A stretch of 62,692 bases of DNA from Methylococcales bacterium (GCA_028715725.1 JAQURG010000019.1:1-62692); one strand, 5' to 3'. Positions 27,320 through 38,913 are shown, counted from the stretch's first letter. Notes: generated by a model not told the origin, from the letters alone. A program made the numbers and translations.

Positions 27320-28447
27320 CTATTGACTGCAACAGGCCGCTAACTCAAGCGCCCGGTCAACTTCCTCAAGGGTATTATAAAAATGCGGCGAAAATCGTAT
27401 GCCGCCGCCGCGCAAGGCGCAAACTACGCCATTTGCCTGCAAATAGCCATACAACTTTTCATTGCAGACCGTCAGATGCTTAAAAGTAACAATACCTGAT
27501 TTCAGTTGACTTTGCTTCGCGGACAATAAAACCAGCTGCCTGTTTTTATCAATCGCCTCCTTTAAATAATCGGACTTTTCCAAAACCTGCGCTTCGACCG
27601 CAGCCATGCCTGTTTCCAGCAATAAAGACAAACTGGCGGAAAAAGCATGGATGCCCAGCATGTTCGGACTGCCGCATTCAAAGCGGCGGGCAGTGGGATG
27701 AGTTTGCCACGGCTCGTTTTCATAATTATGGGTGTCTTTCATCATGTGCCAGCCGTATTGGGTCAGTTTTAGCTTGTCTCTGGCCTCGGGAGTGGTATAA
27801 AAAACACCCAGACCTTCAGGGCCGAACATCCACTTGTGGCCATCGGCCATGACAAAATCCGCATAATAAGCCTGAATGTCAAACTCCACTGCGCCCAGAC
27901 TCTGGATGGCGTCTATGCAAAACAGGATATTGCGCTGCTTGCAGAATTTGCCTATCTTTTCCAGGTCCATACGCAGGCCCGAGGCAAACTGTATGGAGCT
28001 GATGGTCAGCAAACGCGTATTGCCATCGACCAGAGCGAATAAAGCTTCCTCGGGCGTACCGGCACTGTACAGATCGGCCTGGCGAAATTCCACGCCCTGA
28101 TCCGATAAAGATTCCCAGGGCAGACGATTGGACGGAAATTCCTCGTTGCTGGACACAATATTATCGCCGGGTCGCCAGGCCAAGCCATAAGCAACAAAGG
28201 ATAAGGCTTCCGATGTGTTTTTAACCAGCGCAATATCGTCAGCGGAGGGGGCGTTTAATAAAGTTTGTAATTGTGTGCGTAATTCAGCTTCCTTGTTCAG
28301 CCAGTCCGGATAAAAGTGCGAGCCGTAACGGGTGTTTTGTTCTGCAAACCTGATCACCGCTGCGCTGGTTCTTTTAGGCCAGGGAGCCACGGCGGCATGG
28401 TTAAGATAAATTAATTCGTCGGTCAGGGGGAATTCCGGATGTTTCAT
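27320..28447 (-). CDS. Class V aminotransferase (cysteine desulfurase/NifS-like fold)
   Basis: This 375-residue PLP enzyme has the class V pattern: LNHAAVAPWPKRT at the start, the PLP-contact ALVKNTSEALSFVAYGL, IDAIQSLGAVEFDI, and the lysine Schiff-base motif VMADGHKWMFGPEGLGVFY. An RGGGIRFSPHFYNT segment ends the fold. The family includes cysteine desulfurases, kynureninases and isopenicillin epimerase-like enzymes. The active-site cysteine loop of true IscS/SufS desulfurases is not evident, so a specific reaction cannot be given. Confidence 0.82.
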   Translation of the reverse strand: MKHPEFPLTDELIYLNHAAVAPWPKRTSAAVIRFAEQNTRYGSHFYPDWLNKEAELRTQLQTLLNAPSADDIALVKNTSEALSFVAYGLAWRPGDNIVSSNEEFPSNRLPWESLSDQGVEFRQADLYSAGTPEEALFALVDGNTRLLTISSIQFASGLRMDLEKIGKFCKQRNILFCIDAIQSLGAVEFDIQAYYADFVMADGHKWMFGPEGLGVFYTTPEARDKLKLTQYGWHMMKDTHNYENEPWQTHPTARRFECGSPNMLGIHAFSASLSLLLETGMAAVEAQVLEKSDYLKEAIDKNRQLVLLSAKQSQLKSGIVTFKHLTVCNEKLYGYLQANGVVCALRGGGIRFSPHFYNTLEEVDRALELAACCSQ

Positions 28448-28546
28448 CGTATTAATCAGGCTGGTCGTTAGAGGAAAAATAGTGCTTCAGCCATTCCGGA
28501 AGCGTTTGAAATTAACGGATAAATAGTCACGCAGGATTATAACGGC

Positions 28547-29065
28547 TCAGGCTTGGCTGGTGGGAATCAATCTTTGGTAAATCGAAAAATCTCTATCGGA
28601 AAAACAGCAGAAAATGACTTCTTCAAATGAGGGCAATCCGGTCAATGAAGACAACACGGTGTCTACCGCGATTTTGGCGGCCGACTCGACAGGATATCCA
28701 TAGATGCCGGTGCTGATGCCTGGAAAGGCAATGGTGCGAATGCCTTGTTCAGCGGCAACCTCCAGGGAGCGGCGATAACAGGAAGCCAACAACTCCGGTT
28801 CTCCCTGATCGCCTCCGCGCCAGACAGGGCCGACAGTATGAATAATGTACCTGGCAGACAGCCGGTAGGCTTTAGTGAGCTTTGCATCACCAACCCGGCA
28901 GCCGCCGAGCAGGCGGCATTCATGAAGCAGCTCAGGACCTGCGGCACGATGAATGGCCCCATCGACGCCGCCACCGCCAAGCAATGATGAGTTTGCCGCA
29001 TTGACGATGGCATCAACTGCCAGAGTGGTGATGTCGGCTTGCCTTGCGTGAACGAATACGGTCAT
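28547..29065 (-). CDS. Macrodomain O-acetyl-ADP-ribose deacetylase-like protein
   Basis: This 172-residue single-domain protein is of the MacroD/YmdB type. It has [34 protein letters not shown] near residues 18-51, with the conserved Asn and GGGVD loop. [10 protein letters not shown] and [12 protein letters not shown] follow. These proteins hydrolyse O-acetyl-ADP-ribose or remove ADP-ribose from proteins and nucleic acids. The full active-site loop is present, so activity is expected. No ADP-ribosyltransferase gene is nearby. Confidence 0.9.
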   Translation of the reverse strand: MTVFVHARQADITTLAVDAIVNAANSSLLGGGGVDGAIHRAAGPELLHECRLLGGCRVGDAKLTKAYRLSARYIIHTVGPVWRGGDQGEPELLASCYRRSLEVAAEQGIRTIAFPGISTGIYGYPVESAAKIAVDTVLSSLTGLPSFEEVIFCCFSDRDFSIYQRLIPTSQA

Positions 29066-29171
29066 ATCAGGTAATATGCAGATGCTCAGGTTTTTATCAA
29101 CAACTTCTCAAATTCCTCTGCTTGTATCGAAATAGAAACTAACAAAGCGCCTCCGGGATAAATCCATGACA

Positions 29172-29456
29172 TCATATCGTTAGACCGGAAAAGGTAAAGC
29201 CTTTTTCGCGAAATTGCCGAACACAGGAGTCAACCGCTTCAGCATTATAAGTTCTGTCCCGGTTTTTCTGAATTTCTTCGAGCGCAGCATCAATACCTAA
29301 CGCCGCGCGATGTGCACAATGCGAGGACATTGCCTCAGCCGTATCAGCGATAGCAATGATCTGCGCACCGGGATTAATCTGCGCATTTTTCAGTCCATAC
29401 GGGTAACCGGAGCCGTCAAGCCGCTCATGATGCTGATGAACCGGCGCTTCTGTTTG
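29172..29456 (-). pseudogene. HD-GYP domain protein, C-terminal relic
   Basis: On the minus strand the frame ending at 29172 reads HQHHERLDGSGYPYGLKNA, then IIAIADTAEAMSSHCAHRAAL and FREKGFTFSGL. HHERLDGSGYP is the GYP signature of c-di-GMP phosphodiesterases. Upstream the frame hits a stop codon near 29456, and the N-terminal HD half, with most of the catalytic site, is gone. This is a truncated relic just after the kaiC-kaiB pair. No start codon is usable. Confidence 0.75.
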
Positions 29457-29517
29457 TTAATTTTCTTGCTCACCCTCCAAGCTCATTGTCTATAATTTCA
29501 AGGCTTTGTTATCCCCT

Positions 29518-29850
29518 TTATTTGGCAAGGCGCAATTGCAAGCCTACCAGCACCCGTTCCGTATCAGACAGGTCGCCGATGATCTTTCTGATCGGTTCAG
29601 GCAATTTGCGCACCAGGGTTGGCACTGCCAGTATCTGATCATCCCGGGAAAGTTTGGGATTCACCAGCAGATCAATGACTTCAATATGGTAGCGTCCCTG
29701 GAGGTGTTCCTCGCACAGTTTTTTGAGGTTGTTAAATGCCACAAGGGAGTGAGAAGTCTGCCCTGCAACATAAAGACGCAGATCCCACTCGGCTCTTTGC
29801 TTTTCGGCAGTCTCGGCTTTCTCGTCAGTATTTTCTGGATTGTTCGTCAC
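29518..29850 (-). CDS. kaiB: KaiB family protein
   Basis: This 110-residue protein begins with a charged tail of about 22 residues. The thioredoxin-like KaiB fold follows: [70 protein letters not shown]. All KaiB hallmarks (LYVAG, VIDL, I-AVPTL-R-LP) are present. It overlaps kaiC by four bases and is therefore co-translated. KaiB binds the CI ring of KaiC and in cyanobacteria switches fold. In bacteria without kaiA, such pairs are linked to stress or timing responses rather than a proven clock. Confidence 0.9.
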   Translation of the reverse strand: MTNNPENTDEKAETAEKQRAEWDLRLYVAGQTSHSLVAFNNLKKLCEEHLQGRYHIEVIDLLVNPKLSRDDQILAVPTLVRKLPEPIRKIIGDLSDTERVLVGLQLRLAK

Positions 29851-31601
29851 TTCTGGTCCCCTTCATGTGCCGGGCTCGGCTCGGATAGTGCTTTTGATTT
29901 TTGCGTGGCGGCCACATACATGCGGCCGCTGAGTTGTCTTTCTGCATCAAGTTCCGATGCGGCAATGGACGTTTCTATTTCGTGCAGTTCTGTATCGAAC
30001 TCTGCCTGAAGCTCGGCGATCTTGGCCTCCAGCGCCTTGCGCTTGCGCTCGATGATCAAATGCTTGTGCTCATTATCCTGGCGGCGCTCAAGGTCGGCCA
30101 GCCGGTCCTGCATCTCCTGGAATATTCGGGCCGAACCGGTCAGAATGCCTTCTGGTCCGACATAAACGTCCAGCAGATCGATGCCATTGTCGGTCATGAC
30201 AAATTCTCTGATCCGGTTGGAATGGGCAGTACCCCGTGCCTTGAGGATATACAGGAGGCGGGTTCGCTCTCCGCCCTGCTCCAGGTTGCGCAGCAGCAGC
30301 CAGGAGTCAATCAGGGATGAAATGCCCATTTCGCTCTGCTCTGCCGCGTTGCCGGCTGCGGTCAGGCTGGTGAACAGCGTGGTGATCCGGCGGGATTTCA
30401 AAAAGTCTATCAGCCGCATCAGCATGGTTTGGGATTCCGGCAAGCTGCCGGCCGAATCGAAGCTGGAGACCGGGTCGAGCACCACAACCTGGGGCTGGAA
30501 CTGCTCAACCATCCGTTCAATGAATGCCAGATGCATTTCTAACCCATAGGTGGCGGGCCGCGATGCATGGAAACGGAGCAGGCCCTTGTCCGCCCAGCGT
30601 TGCAAGTCGATGCCGATAGAGCGCATATTGCGCATGAACTGCTCCGGAGCTTCCTCGAAGAGAAAATACAAAGTGCGTTCACCACGACCGCAGGCTGCAT
30701 CGACGAACTGAGCGGACAGACTGGTTTTGCCGCTCCCTGCCGTGCCCGTGATCAGCGAGGTGCTGCCGCGATAATAGCCCTTGCCTGCCAGCATGAGGTC
30801 GAGTTTTGGAATCCCGGTGGAGACCCGTTCGGTAGAAACGGAGTATTGCAGGCTGATCGCGGTTATGGGCACTACTGTGAAACCCTTTTCATCCAGCAGG
30901 AAGGGGTATTCGTTGGCGCCATGAGCCGAGCCGCGATACTTGGCTATGCGCAAACGACGGGTGGCAATCTGGTTAACGATCCGCTGGTCGAGCACGATCA
31001 CGCAGTCGGAGACGTATTCTTCCAGTCCGAAGCGGGTCAGGCTACCTTCACCGCGTTCTCCGGTTATGATGGCGGTAACGCCTTTATCCTTCAGCCAGCG
31101 GAACAGCCGCCGCAGTTCCGCACGCAGAATGCTCTCATTGGGCAGGGCGGCGAACAGCGCCTCGAGGGTATCCAGCACGACTCGTTTGGCGCCTACCGTA
31201 TCGATGGCCAATCCCAGGCGAATGAACAGACCGCTGAGGTCGTATTCGCCGGTCTCCTCGATCTCGCTGCGCTCGATTCGGACATAATCGATGACCAGTT
31301 GCCCGTTCGCGATCAGACCGTTCAGATCAAATCCCAGAGAGGCTACATTCTGGGCGAGTTCCTCGGCGTTTTCTTCGAAGCACATTAAAACGCCGGGCTC
31401 GCCGTATTCAACCGCGCCCTTGACCAGAAACTCTATACCCATCAGGGTTTTGCCCGAGCCGGCGCCCCCGCATACCAGTGTCGTTCGTTCACGAGGCAGA
31501 CCACCGTTGGATATCTGGTCCAGTCCGGGGATGCCGCTGGGGCACTTTTCCAGGCCGACTAGCTGGGATGGTTGTAAATGATTTTCGCGGGATGTGGTCA
31601 T
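29847..31601 (-). CDS. kaiC: KaiC-like double RecA-domain ATPase
   Basis: The protein has 584 residues. The CI domain has Walker A GGAGSGKT (45-52) and the catalytic FEE pair (75-77). CII has Walker A GTAGSGKT (286-293) and FEE (315-317). The residues matching the cyanobacterial phosphorylation sites S431/T432 are S428-S429 in [11 protein letters not shown], so the site is kept as Ser-Ser. After the CII domain (about residue 490) a charged coiled coil extends to the end, replacing the short KaiA-binding tail of cyanobacterial KaiC. Only kaiB is adjacent; no kaiA gene is visible. The gene leads the two-gene operon. Confidence 0.92.
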   Translation of the reverse strand: MTTSRENHLQPSQLVGLEKCPSGIPGLDQISNGGLPRERTTLVCGGAGSGKTLMGIEFLVKGAVEYGEPGVLMCFEENAEELAQNVASLGFDLNGLIANGQLVIDYVRIERSEIEETGEYDLSGLFIRLGLAIDTVGAKRVVLDTLEALFAALPNESILRAELRRLFRWLKDKGVTAIITGERGEGSLTRFGLEEYVSDCVIVLDQRIVNQIATRRLRIAKYRGSAHGANEYPFLLDEKGFTVVPITAISLQYSVSTERVSTGIPKLDLMLAGKGYYRGSTSLITGTAGSGKTSLSAQFVDAACGRGERTLYFLFEEAPEQFMRNMRSIGIDLQRWADKGLLRFHASRPATYGLEMHLAFIERMVEQFQPQVVVLDPVSSFDSAGSLPESQTMLMRLIDFLKSRRITTLFTSLTAAGNAAEQSEMGISSLIDSWLLLRNLEQGGERTRLLYILKARGTAHSNRIREFVMTDNGIDLLDVYVGPEGILTGSARIFQEMQDRLADLERRQDNEHKHLIIERKRKALEAKIAELQAEFDTELHEIETSIAASELDAERQLSGRMYVAATQKSKALSEPSPAHEGDQK

Positions 31602-31811
31602 AATTTTGTGTCAAAGAATTTGTTTAATGACTACCTAATACACTGTTCCGGATCAGTTGCTGATAGTATGGCCTTGCCGTCGTTGCTCGCCACTTTAAAC
31701 CAGATACTGAGCGTTATCAAGGAACTTTGTTAAGGCGTATGTTAAATATTAGCCTGGGGTACATTAGACGAGCTATTTTCAGGTTTCTTCAGCTCGGATA
31801 ACAAAGATTAA

Positions 31812-33269
31812 TTATTTTTGCGGGGATTGGGCGTGAGGACTTAAAAGGGCATATAGCGCCAGGTATTCCTTGGCGCTTTTTTTCCAGGAGAAGTTTTTTT
31901 TCATCCCGGTGACTTGTAATTGCTTCCAGGATTCGGGTTGGCCGTATACGGTCAGTGCGCGTTTAATCGCTTCCATTAAGGTTCCGCAAGTGGCTTTCCT
32001 GAAAACAAAGCCGGTTGCGGTTTTATCGCGCAGGGTTTCCGGCAAGGCATCAACGACAGTATCAGCCAAACCTCCGGTTTTTCTGACTATGGGAACAGTG
32101 CCATAGCGCTGACTGTACAGCTGGTTTAACCCGCAAGGTTCATACCGCGATGGCATCAGGAAAACATCTGCGCCTGCTTCAATCAGATGAGCGAGTTCTT
32201 CCTCATAGCCAATAATTACAGCCATTTTATCGGGATAAGCTTTAGCGAAACGGTTTAGCTGCTGTTCGAAGTGTTTATCACCCCTGCCGTGGAATATAAA
32301 TTGCAGGGGCAGCGTCAGCATTTCGGGAAGACATTTCAACACCAGATCTATCCCTTTTTGTTCCACCATCCGGCTGATAACCGCAATAACAAGGATATTA
32401 TTGCCAACGGACAGAGAATATCTGTTTTGCAGAGCGGTTTTGTTGAGCAGTTTTTTGTTTAATGTTGAGGCATTGAAATTACTGCTAATGCTGGGATCGG
32501 TTTCGGGATTCCAGTATTCGGCGTCTATGCCATTGATAATACCGGACAGGCTGTCTTTACGGTAGCTTAATAATCCCTCCAGACCATAGCCAAAATCAGC
32601 TGTCTGGATTTCATGCGCATAAGTAGGGCTGACTGTAGTGATACGATCTGAGCAAGCCAGTCCGCCCTTAAGGAACGACAACATGCCGTTGAACTCAACG
32701 CCGTTCGTGTTCCAAAGCTGGCCGGGCAGGTTCAGTAAAGTGTGAGTGGCCTTTGGAAACAAGCCCTGATAGGATAAATTGTGTATTGAAAAAACAGTAG
32801 CGGGCCGCTTGTGTTCCAGTGACAGTAAAGCAGGAACCAGGCCGCTCTGCCAGTCATTGCAATGGACGATATCAGGCGTCCAGTGTAAATAGCCCCGATT
32901 CATCGCCACTTCTGCGACGATACGGCAAAACAGGGCGAAGCGTTCGGCAATATTCGCCCAGGCATTACCTTTTTCATCGAGATAGGGATTGCCGGGAAAA
33001 TTAAAAAATTCCGGGCAATCTACCAGCCATACGATAACCTGGGTTCCGGGCAGGCGGGTTTCCAGGATATTGGCTTTGGTATTATTGACCTGCACCGTAC
33101 TTTTGAAGTAAATTTCTTCAGTCGTCTGGAGGGCTTGATATTTGGGAATGATAAGCCTCACATCCAGCCCCAGCTCCAGCAATGCTTTAGGCAAGCTGCC
33201 CGCAACGTCGGCCAGGCCTCCGGTTTTAATCAGGGGGTGGGCTTCACTGGTGACAAAAAGTATTTTCAT
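31812..33269 (-). CDS. glgA: Glycogen synthase
   Basis: This 485-residue ADP-glucose:glucan glucosyltransferase (GT5) starts MKILFVTSEAHPLIKTGGLADVAGSLP. The KTGGL loop binds ADP-glucose. Later motifs include VHCNDWQSGLVPAL, SRMVEQKGIDLV and the GT-B acceptor region MPSRYEPCGLNQLYSQRYGT. I place the start at the ATG at 33269, in line with other GlgA proteins; a longer frame to 33287 has no better support. It elongates glycogen from ADP-glucose and lies in a cluster with glgP, so storage polymer synthesis and breakdown are encoded together. Confidence 0.94.
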   Translation of the reverse strand: MKILFVTSEAHPLIKTGGLADVAGSLPKALLELGLDVRLIIPKYQALQTTEEIYFKSTVQVNNTKANILETRLPGTQVIVWLVDCPEFFNFPGNPYLDEKGNAWANIAERFALFCRIVAEVAMNRGYLHWTPDIVHCNDWQSGLVPALLSLEHKRPATVFSIHNLSYQGLFPKATHTLLNLPGQLWNTNGVEFNGMLSFLKGGLACSDRITTVSPTYAHEIQTADFGYGLEGLLSYRKDSLSGIINGIDAEYWNPETDPSISSNFNASTLNKKLLNKTALQNRYSLSVGNNILVIAVISRMVEQKGIDLVLKCLPEMLTLPLQFIFHGRGDKHFEQQLNRFAKAYPDKMAVIIGYEEELAHLIEAGADVFLMPSRYEPCGLNQLYSQRYGTVPIVRKTGGLADTVVDALPETLRDKTATGFVFRKATCGTLMEAIKRALTVYGQPESWKQLQVTGMKKNFSWKKSAKEYLALYALLSPHAQSPQK

Positions 33270-33353
33270 AATCCATTCTTGCACCATCCGGTGGACAATT
33301 TAATCATGGAGGCAGGACGACAGCTTACAGTAACATATCCAGGTAGCTTACGC

Positions 33354-35291
33354 TTATTTATTAGCCCTATGGTCAATAATGTCTTCAACGACTGAAGGAT
33401 CGGCCAGCGTGGAGGTGTCGCCCAGGTTTTCAAGTTCATTCGCAGCCACTTTACGCAAAATACGCCGCATGATTTTGCCTGAGCGGGTTTTTGGCAAGCC
33501 CGGCGCCCATTGAATAAAATCAGGATTGGCAATGGCGCCGATTTCTTTCCTGACCAGATTGATCAGTTCTTTTCTCAGTTCTTCCGAAGGCTCAGCACCG
33601 ACTTTTAAAGTAACATAAGCATAAATGCCTTGCCCCTTGAGGTCATGAGGAAAACCGACCACGGCGGCTTCCGCGACCTGTTCATGCAGCACCAGGGCGC
33701 TTTCAATTTCTGCCGTACCCATTCGATGACCTGATACATTAATCACATCGTCGACCCGCCCGGTAATCCAGTAATATCCCTGATCATCACGGCGCGCGCC
33801 ATCGCCGGCAAAATAATAGCCGGGGTAGTTTTTAAAATAGGTGTCGACAAAACGTTGATGATCGCCATATACGGTTCGCGCTTGTCCCGGCCAGGAATGG
33901 CTTATTACTAAAATGCCCTCTGCTGCGCCTTCCATAATGCGGCCCTGGTTATCCATAATTTCGGGCTTGATGCCGAAGAAGGGCAAGGTAGCCGATCCCG
34001 GTTTTAATGCGGTGACTCCCGGCAAGGGTGTAATTAATATACCGCCTGTTTCGGTCTGCCACCAGGTATCCATAATGGGGCACTTGCCATTGCCTACCAC
34101 ATGGTAAAACCATTCCCAGGCTTCCGGATTTATAGGTTCGCCGACGCTGCCGAGGATGCGCAGGCTGCCGCGGTCGGTTCGCGCAACAAATTCATCGCCC
34201 TGCGCCATTAAAGCGCGGATTGCGGTCGGGGCGGTATAGAAAATATTGACCTGGTGTTTGTCGATAACCTGCCAGAAACGATCCGCTTCAGGATAGGTCG
34301 GCACGCCTTCAAACATCAGGGTGGTCGCGCCATTGCACAGCGGACCGTAAATCATATAGGAATGACCGGTTACCCAGCCTATATCAGCGGTACACCAGTA
34401 AATATCCCCATCGTGGTAATCAAACACATATTTGTGGGTCATGGCGGTATATAACAAATAACCGCCGGTCGTATGCAAAACGCCTTTGGGTTTACCCGTC
34501 GAACCTGATGTGTATAAAATAAATAACGGATCTTCGGCATCCATTTCTTCGGCAGGACAATCGCCGGAAGCCTCCGCCATCTGTTGATGGTACCAGACGT
34601 CACGCTGTTCGTGCCAGTCTACGGGGTTGCCGCAGTTTTTTATAACGATGACTTTCTCAAGCCGGGGGCAGGAAGCTGCGGCCTGATCAACATTCGCCTT
34701 AATCGGTATGGTTTTGCCGCCGCGGTAGCCTTGATCTGCGCAAATCAGATAATTGCAGTCCGAATCCAGTATGCGGTCCTTTAAGGCTTCGGCGGAAAAA
34801 CCGCCAAAAACGATGGAATGTACCGCGCCGATACGGGTGCAGGCCAACATCGCTGTTGCAGCTTCTGCAATCATCGGCAAGTAAATGCAAATTCGGTCGC
34901 CTTTTTTTACCCCTTGCGCTTTTAAGACATTGGCAAACTTGCAGACTTGCTCATGCAACTGCCTGTAGGTGATTTTTTTGTCATGAGCCGGATTATCGCC
35001 TTCCCAGATAATAGCCACTTGATCGGCGCGTGTTTCAAGATGGCGATCAATGCAGTTGACGCTGACGTTAAGTTTTCCGCCTTCAAACCAGCGAATATGA
35101 CCTGTCCGGTAATCGTAGTCCATAACGGTATCCCAACGCTTGCTCCAGTGCAAAATTTGCTCCGCCTGCTCAGCCCAGAAAGCCTCGGGCTCCTTAAGCG
35201 AACGCTGATACATGGCTTTATAGATTTCGTTACTTATATGCGCCTGGGCCGCTATATCGGGCTTTACGTCATAAATTTTAACGTCTGACAT
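33354..35291 (-). CDS. acs: Acetyl-CoA synthetase (AMP-forming)
   Basis: This 645-residue adenylate-forming enzyme has the typical Acs length. Motifs seen include the phosphate-binding [31 protein letters not shown], the [11 protein letters not shown] hinge region, and the C-terminal [17 protein letters not shown] with the acetylatable catalytic lysine. It converts acetate, ATP and CoA to acetyl-CoA, AMP and pyrophosphate. It lies between glgA and trmL on the same strand, with short gaps, but no shared regulation is visible. Confidence 0.96.
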   Translation of the reverse strand: MSDVKIYDVKPDIAAQAHISNEIYKAMYQRSLKEPEAFWAEQAEQILHWSKRWDTVMDYDYRTGHIRWFEGGKLNVSVNCIDRHLETRADQVAIIWEGDNPAHDKKITYRQLHEQVCKFANVLKAQGVKKGDRICIYLPMIAEAATAMLACTRIGAVHSIVFGGFSAEALKDRILDSDCNYLICADQGYRGGKTIPIKANVDQAAASCPRLEKVIVIKNCGNPVDWHEQRDVWYHQQMAEASGDCPAEEMDAEDPLFILYTSGSTGKPKGVLHTTGGYLLYTAMTHKYVFDYHDGDIYWCTADIGWVTGHSYMIYGPLCNGATTLMFEGVPTYPEADRFWQVIDKHQVNIFYTAPTAIRALMAQGDEFVARTDRGSLRILGSVGEPINPEAWEWFYHVVGNGKCPIMDTWWQTETGGILITPLPGVTALKPGSATLPFFGIKPEIMDNQGRIMEGAAEGILVISHSWPGQARTVYGDHQRFVDTYFKNYPGYYFAGDGARRDDQGYYWITGRVDDVINVSGHRMGTAEIESALVLHEQVAEAAVVGFPHDLKGQGIYAYVTLKVGAEPSEELRKELINLVRKEIGAIANPDFIQWAPGLPKTRSGKIMRRILRKVAANELENLGDTSTLADPSVVEDIIDHRANK

Positions 35292-35328
35292 TCGCTTGGT
35301 CCTAGATTTAATACCATCCGGCTACTTT

Positions 35329-35799
35329 TTACTTTATTAGCGCACCCGAAAAAGATAATTGCCGCCAGGCCTCATAAAGCACAACAGCGACAGTATTGGA
35401 TAAATTCAAACTCCGGCTTTCAGCCTGCATGGGTAAATACAAGCATCTGGCGGAACCGAGCTCCGCCAGAATGGCTTCAGGCAAGCCTCTGGTCTCAGGG
35501 CCGAATAAAAAAGCATCCTGAGCGCGAAAGTTGATATCGCTGACTATTTGCTTGCCTTTAGTCGTCAGAGCAAAAATCCGTTCAGGTTTAACACTTTCCA
35601 TATAAGCTTGCCACGAAACATACTCCTTGACAGCTACCCATTCATGATAATCCAGCCCAGCTCTGCGCAGCTTCTTATCGTCCAGTTCGAAGCCCAAGGG
35701 TTTGATTAAATGTAATTGAGCCCCGGAATTTGCACATAAACGGATAATATTGCCGGTGTTTGCCGGAATTTCAGGTTCATACAGAACAATATGAAACAC
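35329..35799 (-). CDS. trmL: tRNA (cytidine/uridine-34-2'-O)-methyltransferase TrmL
   Basis: The GTG at 35799 gives 156 residues beginning [21 protein letters not shown], which aligns with the start of E. coli TrmL. The frame extends upstream to 35877 into glgP but those residues are not TrmL-like. SPOUT knot motifs are [16 protein letters not shown] and [18 protein letters not shown], which bind S-adenosylmethionine. The enzyme methylates the wobble ribose of tRNA-Leu isoacceptors. It follows glgP by 20 bases. Confidence 0.92.
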   Translation of the reverse strand: MFHIVLYEPEIPANTGNIIRLCANSGAQLHLIKPLGFELDDKKLRRAGLDYHEWVAVKEYVSWQAYMESVKPERIFALTTKGKQIVSDINFRAQDAFLFGPETRGLPEAILAELGSARCLYLPMQAESRSLNLSNTVAVVLYEAWRQLSFSGALIK

Positions 35800-35819
35800 T
35801 AATCGGCACGATTTGACGA

Positions 35820-38345
35820 TTAATAACAGGCTGATGTATCTGTCTTCCTCGGAACACTGATCGGAGTCAGCTTCCAAAGTTCATTATTGTATTCGGAGAT
35901 GGTCCTGTCGGTAGAGAACTTGCCGCTGTGGGCGCAATTTAAAATGCTCATTTTAGTCCAGCGCTCTTTATCCTGGTACGCGGCTTCCACGCGTTTTTGG
36001 GCTTCGACAAAGCTGCGAAAATCCGCCACCGTCATCCATGGATCATGCGGGCTTTTTATCGACAGCAGAATATCATCGAAAATGTCCGGTTCAAACTGGT
36101 TAAAATGCCCGCACTCGATCAGGTGGATGACCCTTTGCAAATCCTCATCCTGGGCAATCATGCCGACCGGGTCGTAATGATGACGCATATCTTCAACCTG
36201 TTCTTCCGTCAGCCCGAACAAAAAGAAGTTCTCATCCCCGACTTCGTCACGGATTTCGATATTGGCGCCGTCCAGCGTGCCTATGGTCAAGGCGCCGTTC
36301 ATCATGAATTTCATGTTGCCGGTGCCGGACGCTTCCTTGCCGGCGGTGGAAATCTGCTCGGACAGATCGGCGCCCGGACAGATGGTTTCCATGGCGGAAA
36401 CCCGATAGTTCGGCAGGAAAATCAGTTTTAATTTATCGCCCACGTCAGGATCGTGATTAATGACATTGCCGACATTATTAATCAGTTTGATAATGCGTTT
36501 GGCCATGTAATAACCAGGCGCGGCTTTACCGCCGATTAATACGCAGCGGTCGGTCCAGTTTGCGGTATCGCCGCGCTTGATGCGGTCATAAAGATGAATG
36601 ACATGCAAGACATTCAATAATTGGCGTTTATATTCATGCACACGTTTGACCTGGACGTCGAACAAGGCATTCACGTTCAGGTCTATATTCAGTTCCTGCT
36701 TTTTAAAATTGGTCATTCTTTGTTTCGCGCCTTGCTGAACGTTATACCAGCGCTGGCGGAAGGCCTTGTCTTCAGCAAAAGGCGCCAGTCTTTTCAGCTG
36801 GGACAGATCCGTTATCCAGCCGTCACCGATAGTGTCGGTAATCAGGGCAGCCAATTCCGGGTTACAGGCCGCCAGCCAACGCCGGGGCGTAACGCCGTTG
36901 GTTTTATTATTGAATTTGTACGGCCACAGCTCATAGAAGTCCCGGAACAGGCCTTGCTGCAATAGCCGGGAGTGCAATTCCGCAACGCCATTGACCGAAT
37001 AGCTGCCGACAATGGCCAGATAGGCCATTCTAACGTGCTGGACATCGCCCTCTTCAATCAGAGACATACGGGTCAGGCGGGCCTTATCGCCGGGCCAGTG
37101 CGCGGAGACTTCGGCCAGAAAATGGGCGTTAATCTCGAAAATGATCTCCATCAGCCGTGGCAACAACTGCTTGAACAGGCTGACTGACCAGCGTTCCAGG
37201 GCTTCGGGCAGCAGTGTATGATTGGTATAGGCCATGGTCTTGCGTGTTATTGTCCAGGCTTCATCCCAGGACAGCCCGTGAATGTCCACCAGCAGACGCA
37301 TGAGTTCGGCGACCGCGATGCTGGGATGGGTATCATTTAACTGAAAGCAGTTTTTGTCTGCAAAATGAGTAAAATCGTGGTCATGCCGGCCTACCCATAT
37401 GGCGATGATGTCCTGAAGACTGGCCGAGGCCAGTAAATATTGCTGGCGCAGCCGCAGCTCCTTGCCGTTTTCATTGGCGTCATTCGGATACAGCACCATA
37501 GTGATATTCTCGGCGGTGTTTTTGGACGCAACCGCATCGGCATAATCGCCTTCGTTAAACTCGCGCAAGTCAAATTCTTCGGTGGCGGTAGCTTTCCATA
37601 GCCGTAAGGTATTTACGGTGCCGTTCTGATAGCCGGGAATGGGCGTATCAAACGGCACCGCAAAGACGTCGTGCGTGTCGACCCAACTGACCCGGGTATT
37701 GCCATTTTCATCAAGATGCGTCTCAGTGTGGCCGCCGAATTTAATGCGTTGCTTATATTCAAGCCGCTCGATTTCCCAGACATTGCCGTTGCGCAGCCAA
37801 TGGTCGGGTTCTTCTACCTGCTCACCTTTATCGATCAGTTGGGTAAACATGCCATATTCATAACGCAAGCCATAGCCGGTTACCGGCAGTTGCAAGGTGG
37901 CGCAGCTGTCAATGAAGCAGGCGGCCAGACGGCCGAGGCCACCATTGCCCAAGCCTGCATCCGGCTCGTTTTCAATCAGTTCTTCAAGATCCAGGCCCAG
38001 TTCATACATGGCGCTGTCGACCACATTGCTAATCCCCAGACTCAGCATGGCGTTGCTGAGCGTGCGCCCCATCAAAAACTCCATCGATAAATAACAGGCT
38101 CTTTTACAATCAGTATCTTTATAAGCCTTATAGGTCCTCTTCCAGCGCTCGGTCAGCCGGTCGCTGATAGCCAGGGATAAAGCTTCAAAGGCGTAGTGTA
38201 GGGATTGACAGTTTTCATCCCTGCCAAGCCGATGGCCGTAATAGTGTCTAAAATCATTAAGCAATTGCTGCTTATCCATCCCCAAATCCGGATTTGTAAA
38301 AATTATGGATTTTGGTTTGCTCGTTTTAAATTGTCTGATTGGCAT
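35820..38345 (-). CDS. glgP: Glycogen/starch/alpha-glucan phosphorylase
   Basis: This 841-residue GT35 enzyme releases glucose 1-phosphate from glycogen. Signatures visible are [37 protein letters not shown] (substrate site) and [28 protein letters not shown], with the pyridoxal-phosphate lysine in [10 protein letters not shown]. The N-terminal regulatory tail is short, as in bacterial enzymes. It heads a same-strand run with trmL, acs and glgA, so degradation and synthesis of glycogen are encoded within 7 kb. The start ATG at 38345 is supported by family alignment to within a few residues. Confidence 0.95.
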   Translation of the reverse strand: MPIRQFKTSKPKSIIFTNPDLGMDKQQLLNDFRHYYGHRLGRDENCQSLHYAFEALSLAISDRLTERWKRTYKAYKDTDCKRACYLSMEFLMGRTLSNAMLSLGISNVVDSAMYELGLDLEELIENEPDAGLGNGGLGRLAACFIDSCATLQLPVTGYGLRYEYGMFTQLIDKGEQVEEPDHWLRNGNVWEIERLEYKQRIKFGGHTETHLDENGNTRVSWVDTHDVFAVPFDTPIPGYQNGTVNTLRLWKATATEEFDLREFNEGDYADAVASKNTAENITMVLYPNDANENGKELRLRQQYLLASASLQDIIAIWVGRHDHDFTHFADKNCFQLNDTHPSIAVAELMRLLVDIHGLSWDEAWTITRKTMAYTNHTLLPEALERWSVSLFKQLLPRLMEIIFEINAHFLAEVSAHWPGDKARLTRMSLIEEGDVQHVRMAYLAIVGSYSVNGVAELHSRLLQQGLFRDFYELWPYKFNNKTNGVTPRRWLAACNPELAALITDTIGDGWITDLSQLKRLAPFAEDKAFRQRWYNVQQGAKQRMTNFKKQELNIDLNVNALFDVQVKRVHEYKRQLLNVLHVIHLYDRIKRGDTANWTDRCVLIGGKAAPGYYMAKRIIKLINNVGNVINHDPDVGDKLKLIFLPNYRVSAMETICPGADLSEQISTAGKEASGTGNMKFMMNGALTIGTLDGANIEIRDEVGDENFFLFGLTEEQVEDMRHHYDPVGMIAQDEDLQRVIHLIECGHFNQFEPDIFDDILLSIKSPHDPWMTVADFRSFVEAQKRVEAAYQDKERWTKMSILNCAHSGKFSTDRTISEYNNELWKLTPISVPRKTDTSACY

Positions 38346-38913
38346 GTTTTTTTATCACTATGAAAATTACGATGGCTTATTCGGTTATTTTATCCCATCT
38401 AAATCAAAAATATTTAATAATCTGCGTTGACAGCGAACTGGCAAAGCGGTTTCATGTGGTTGAAAACCGGGTGACAGAGAAACTCAGGATGCGGTGATCC
38501 GCAATCTGGAAATCATCGGCGAAGCACTTAAGGCTTTGGTATTGAATCCTGGCTGACGGAACAACCTAATATTCCCTGGCGAGAAATCGCTTGTATGCGC
38601 AATGTTTTAGCACATGAGTATTCAGGCGTAGGTTCAGTGAGGGTCTGGGAGACTGTGTAAATTCATTTCAAAACATTGCAACAAGCACTCGAAACAATAA
38701 CGGAACAACCAACAGGTAAGGTGAAGGTGGATTCGACGTTTGGCAATCCGCCATAATTCTTAAGTCTTGATTCTTATCGCCGACCTGGCTTTGCCAAGCG
38801 ATTTTTTTCATGACCGGTTTCTGATTGTTTTTGATGCTTTAGGTTGACTGGCGGTTGCTATCCGACTCTGCTGGAGCACGAAATGAAACCGCCCCAAGCT
38901 ATAATGATGTTGA
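38346..38913 (+). pseudogene. HepT-like toxin relic in a 568-bp gap (remnant near 38474-38660)
   Basis: No intact gene lies between glgP and rlmD. On the plus strand, two frames together give a HepT/DUF86 C-terminal half: DRETQDAVIRNLEIIGEALK near 38474-38540, then, after a frame change, IPWREIACMRNVLAHEYSG near 38572-38632, with a stop at 38658-38660. HepT is the RNase toxin partner of the MntA antitoxin, and the R-x4-6-H motif seems partly altered. The N-terminal part and any mntA are missing. The toxin is inactive unless the frameshift is an error. Confidence 0.65.
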
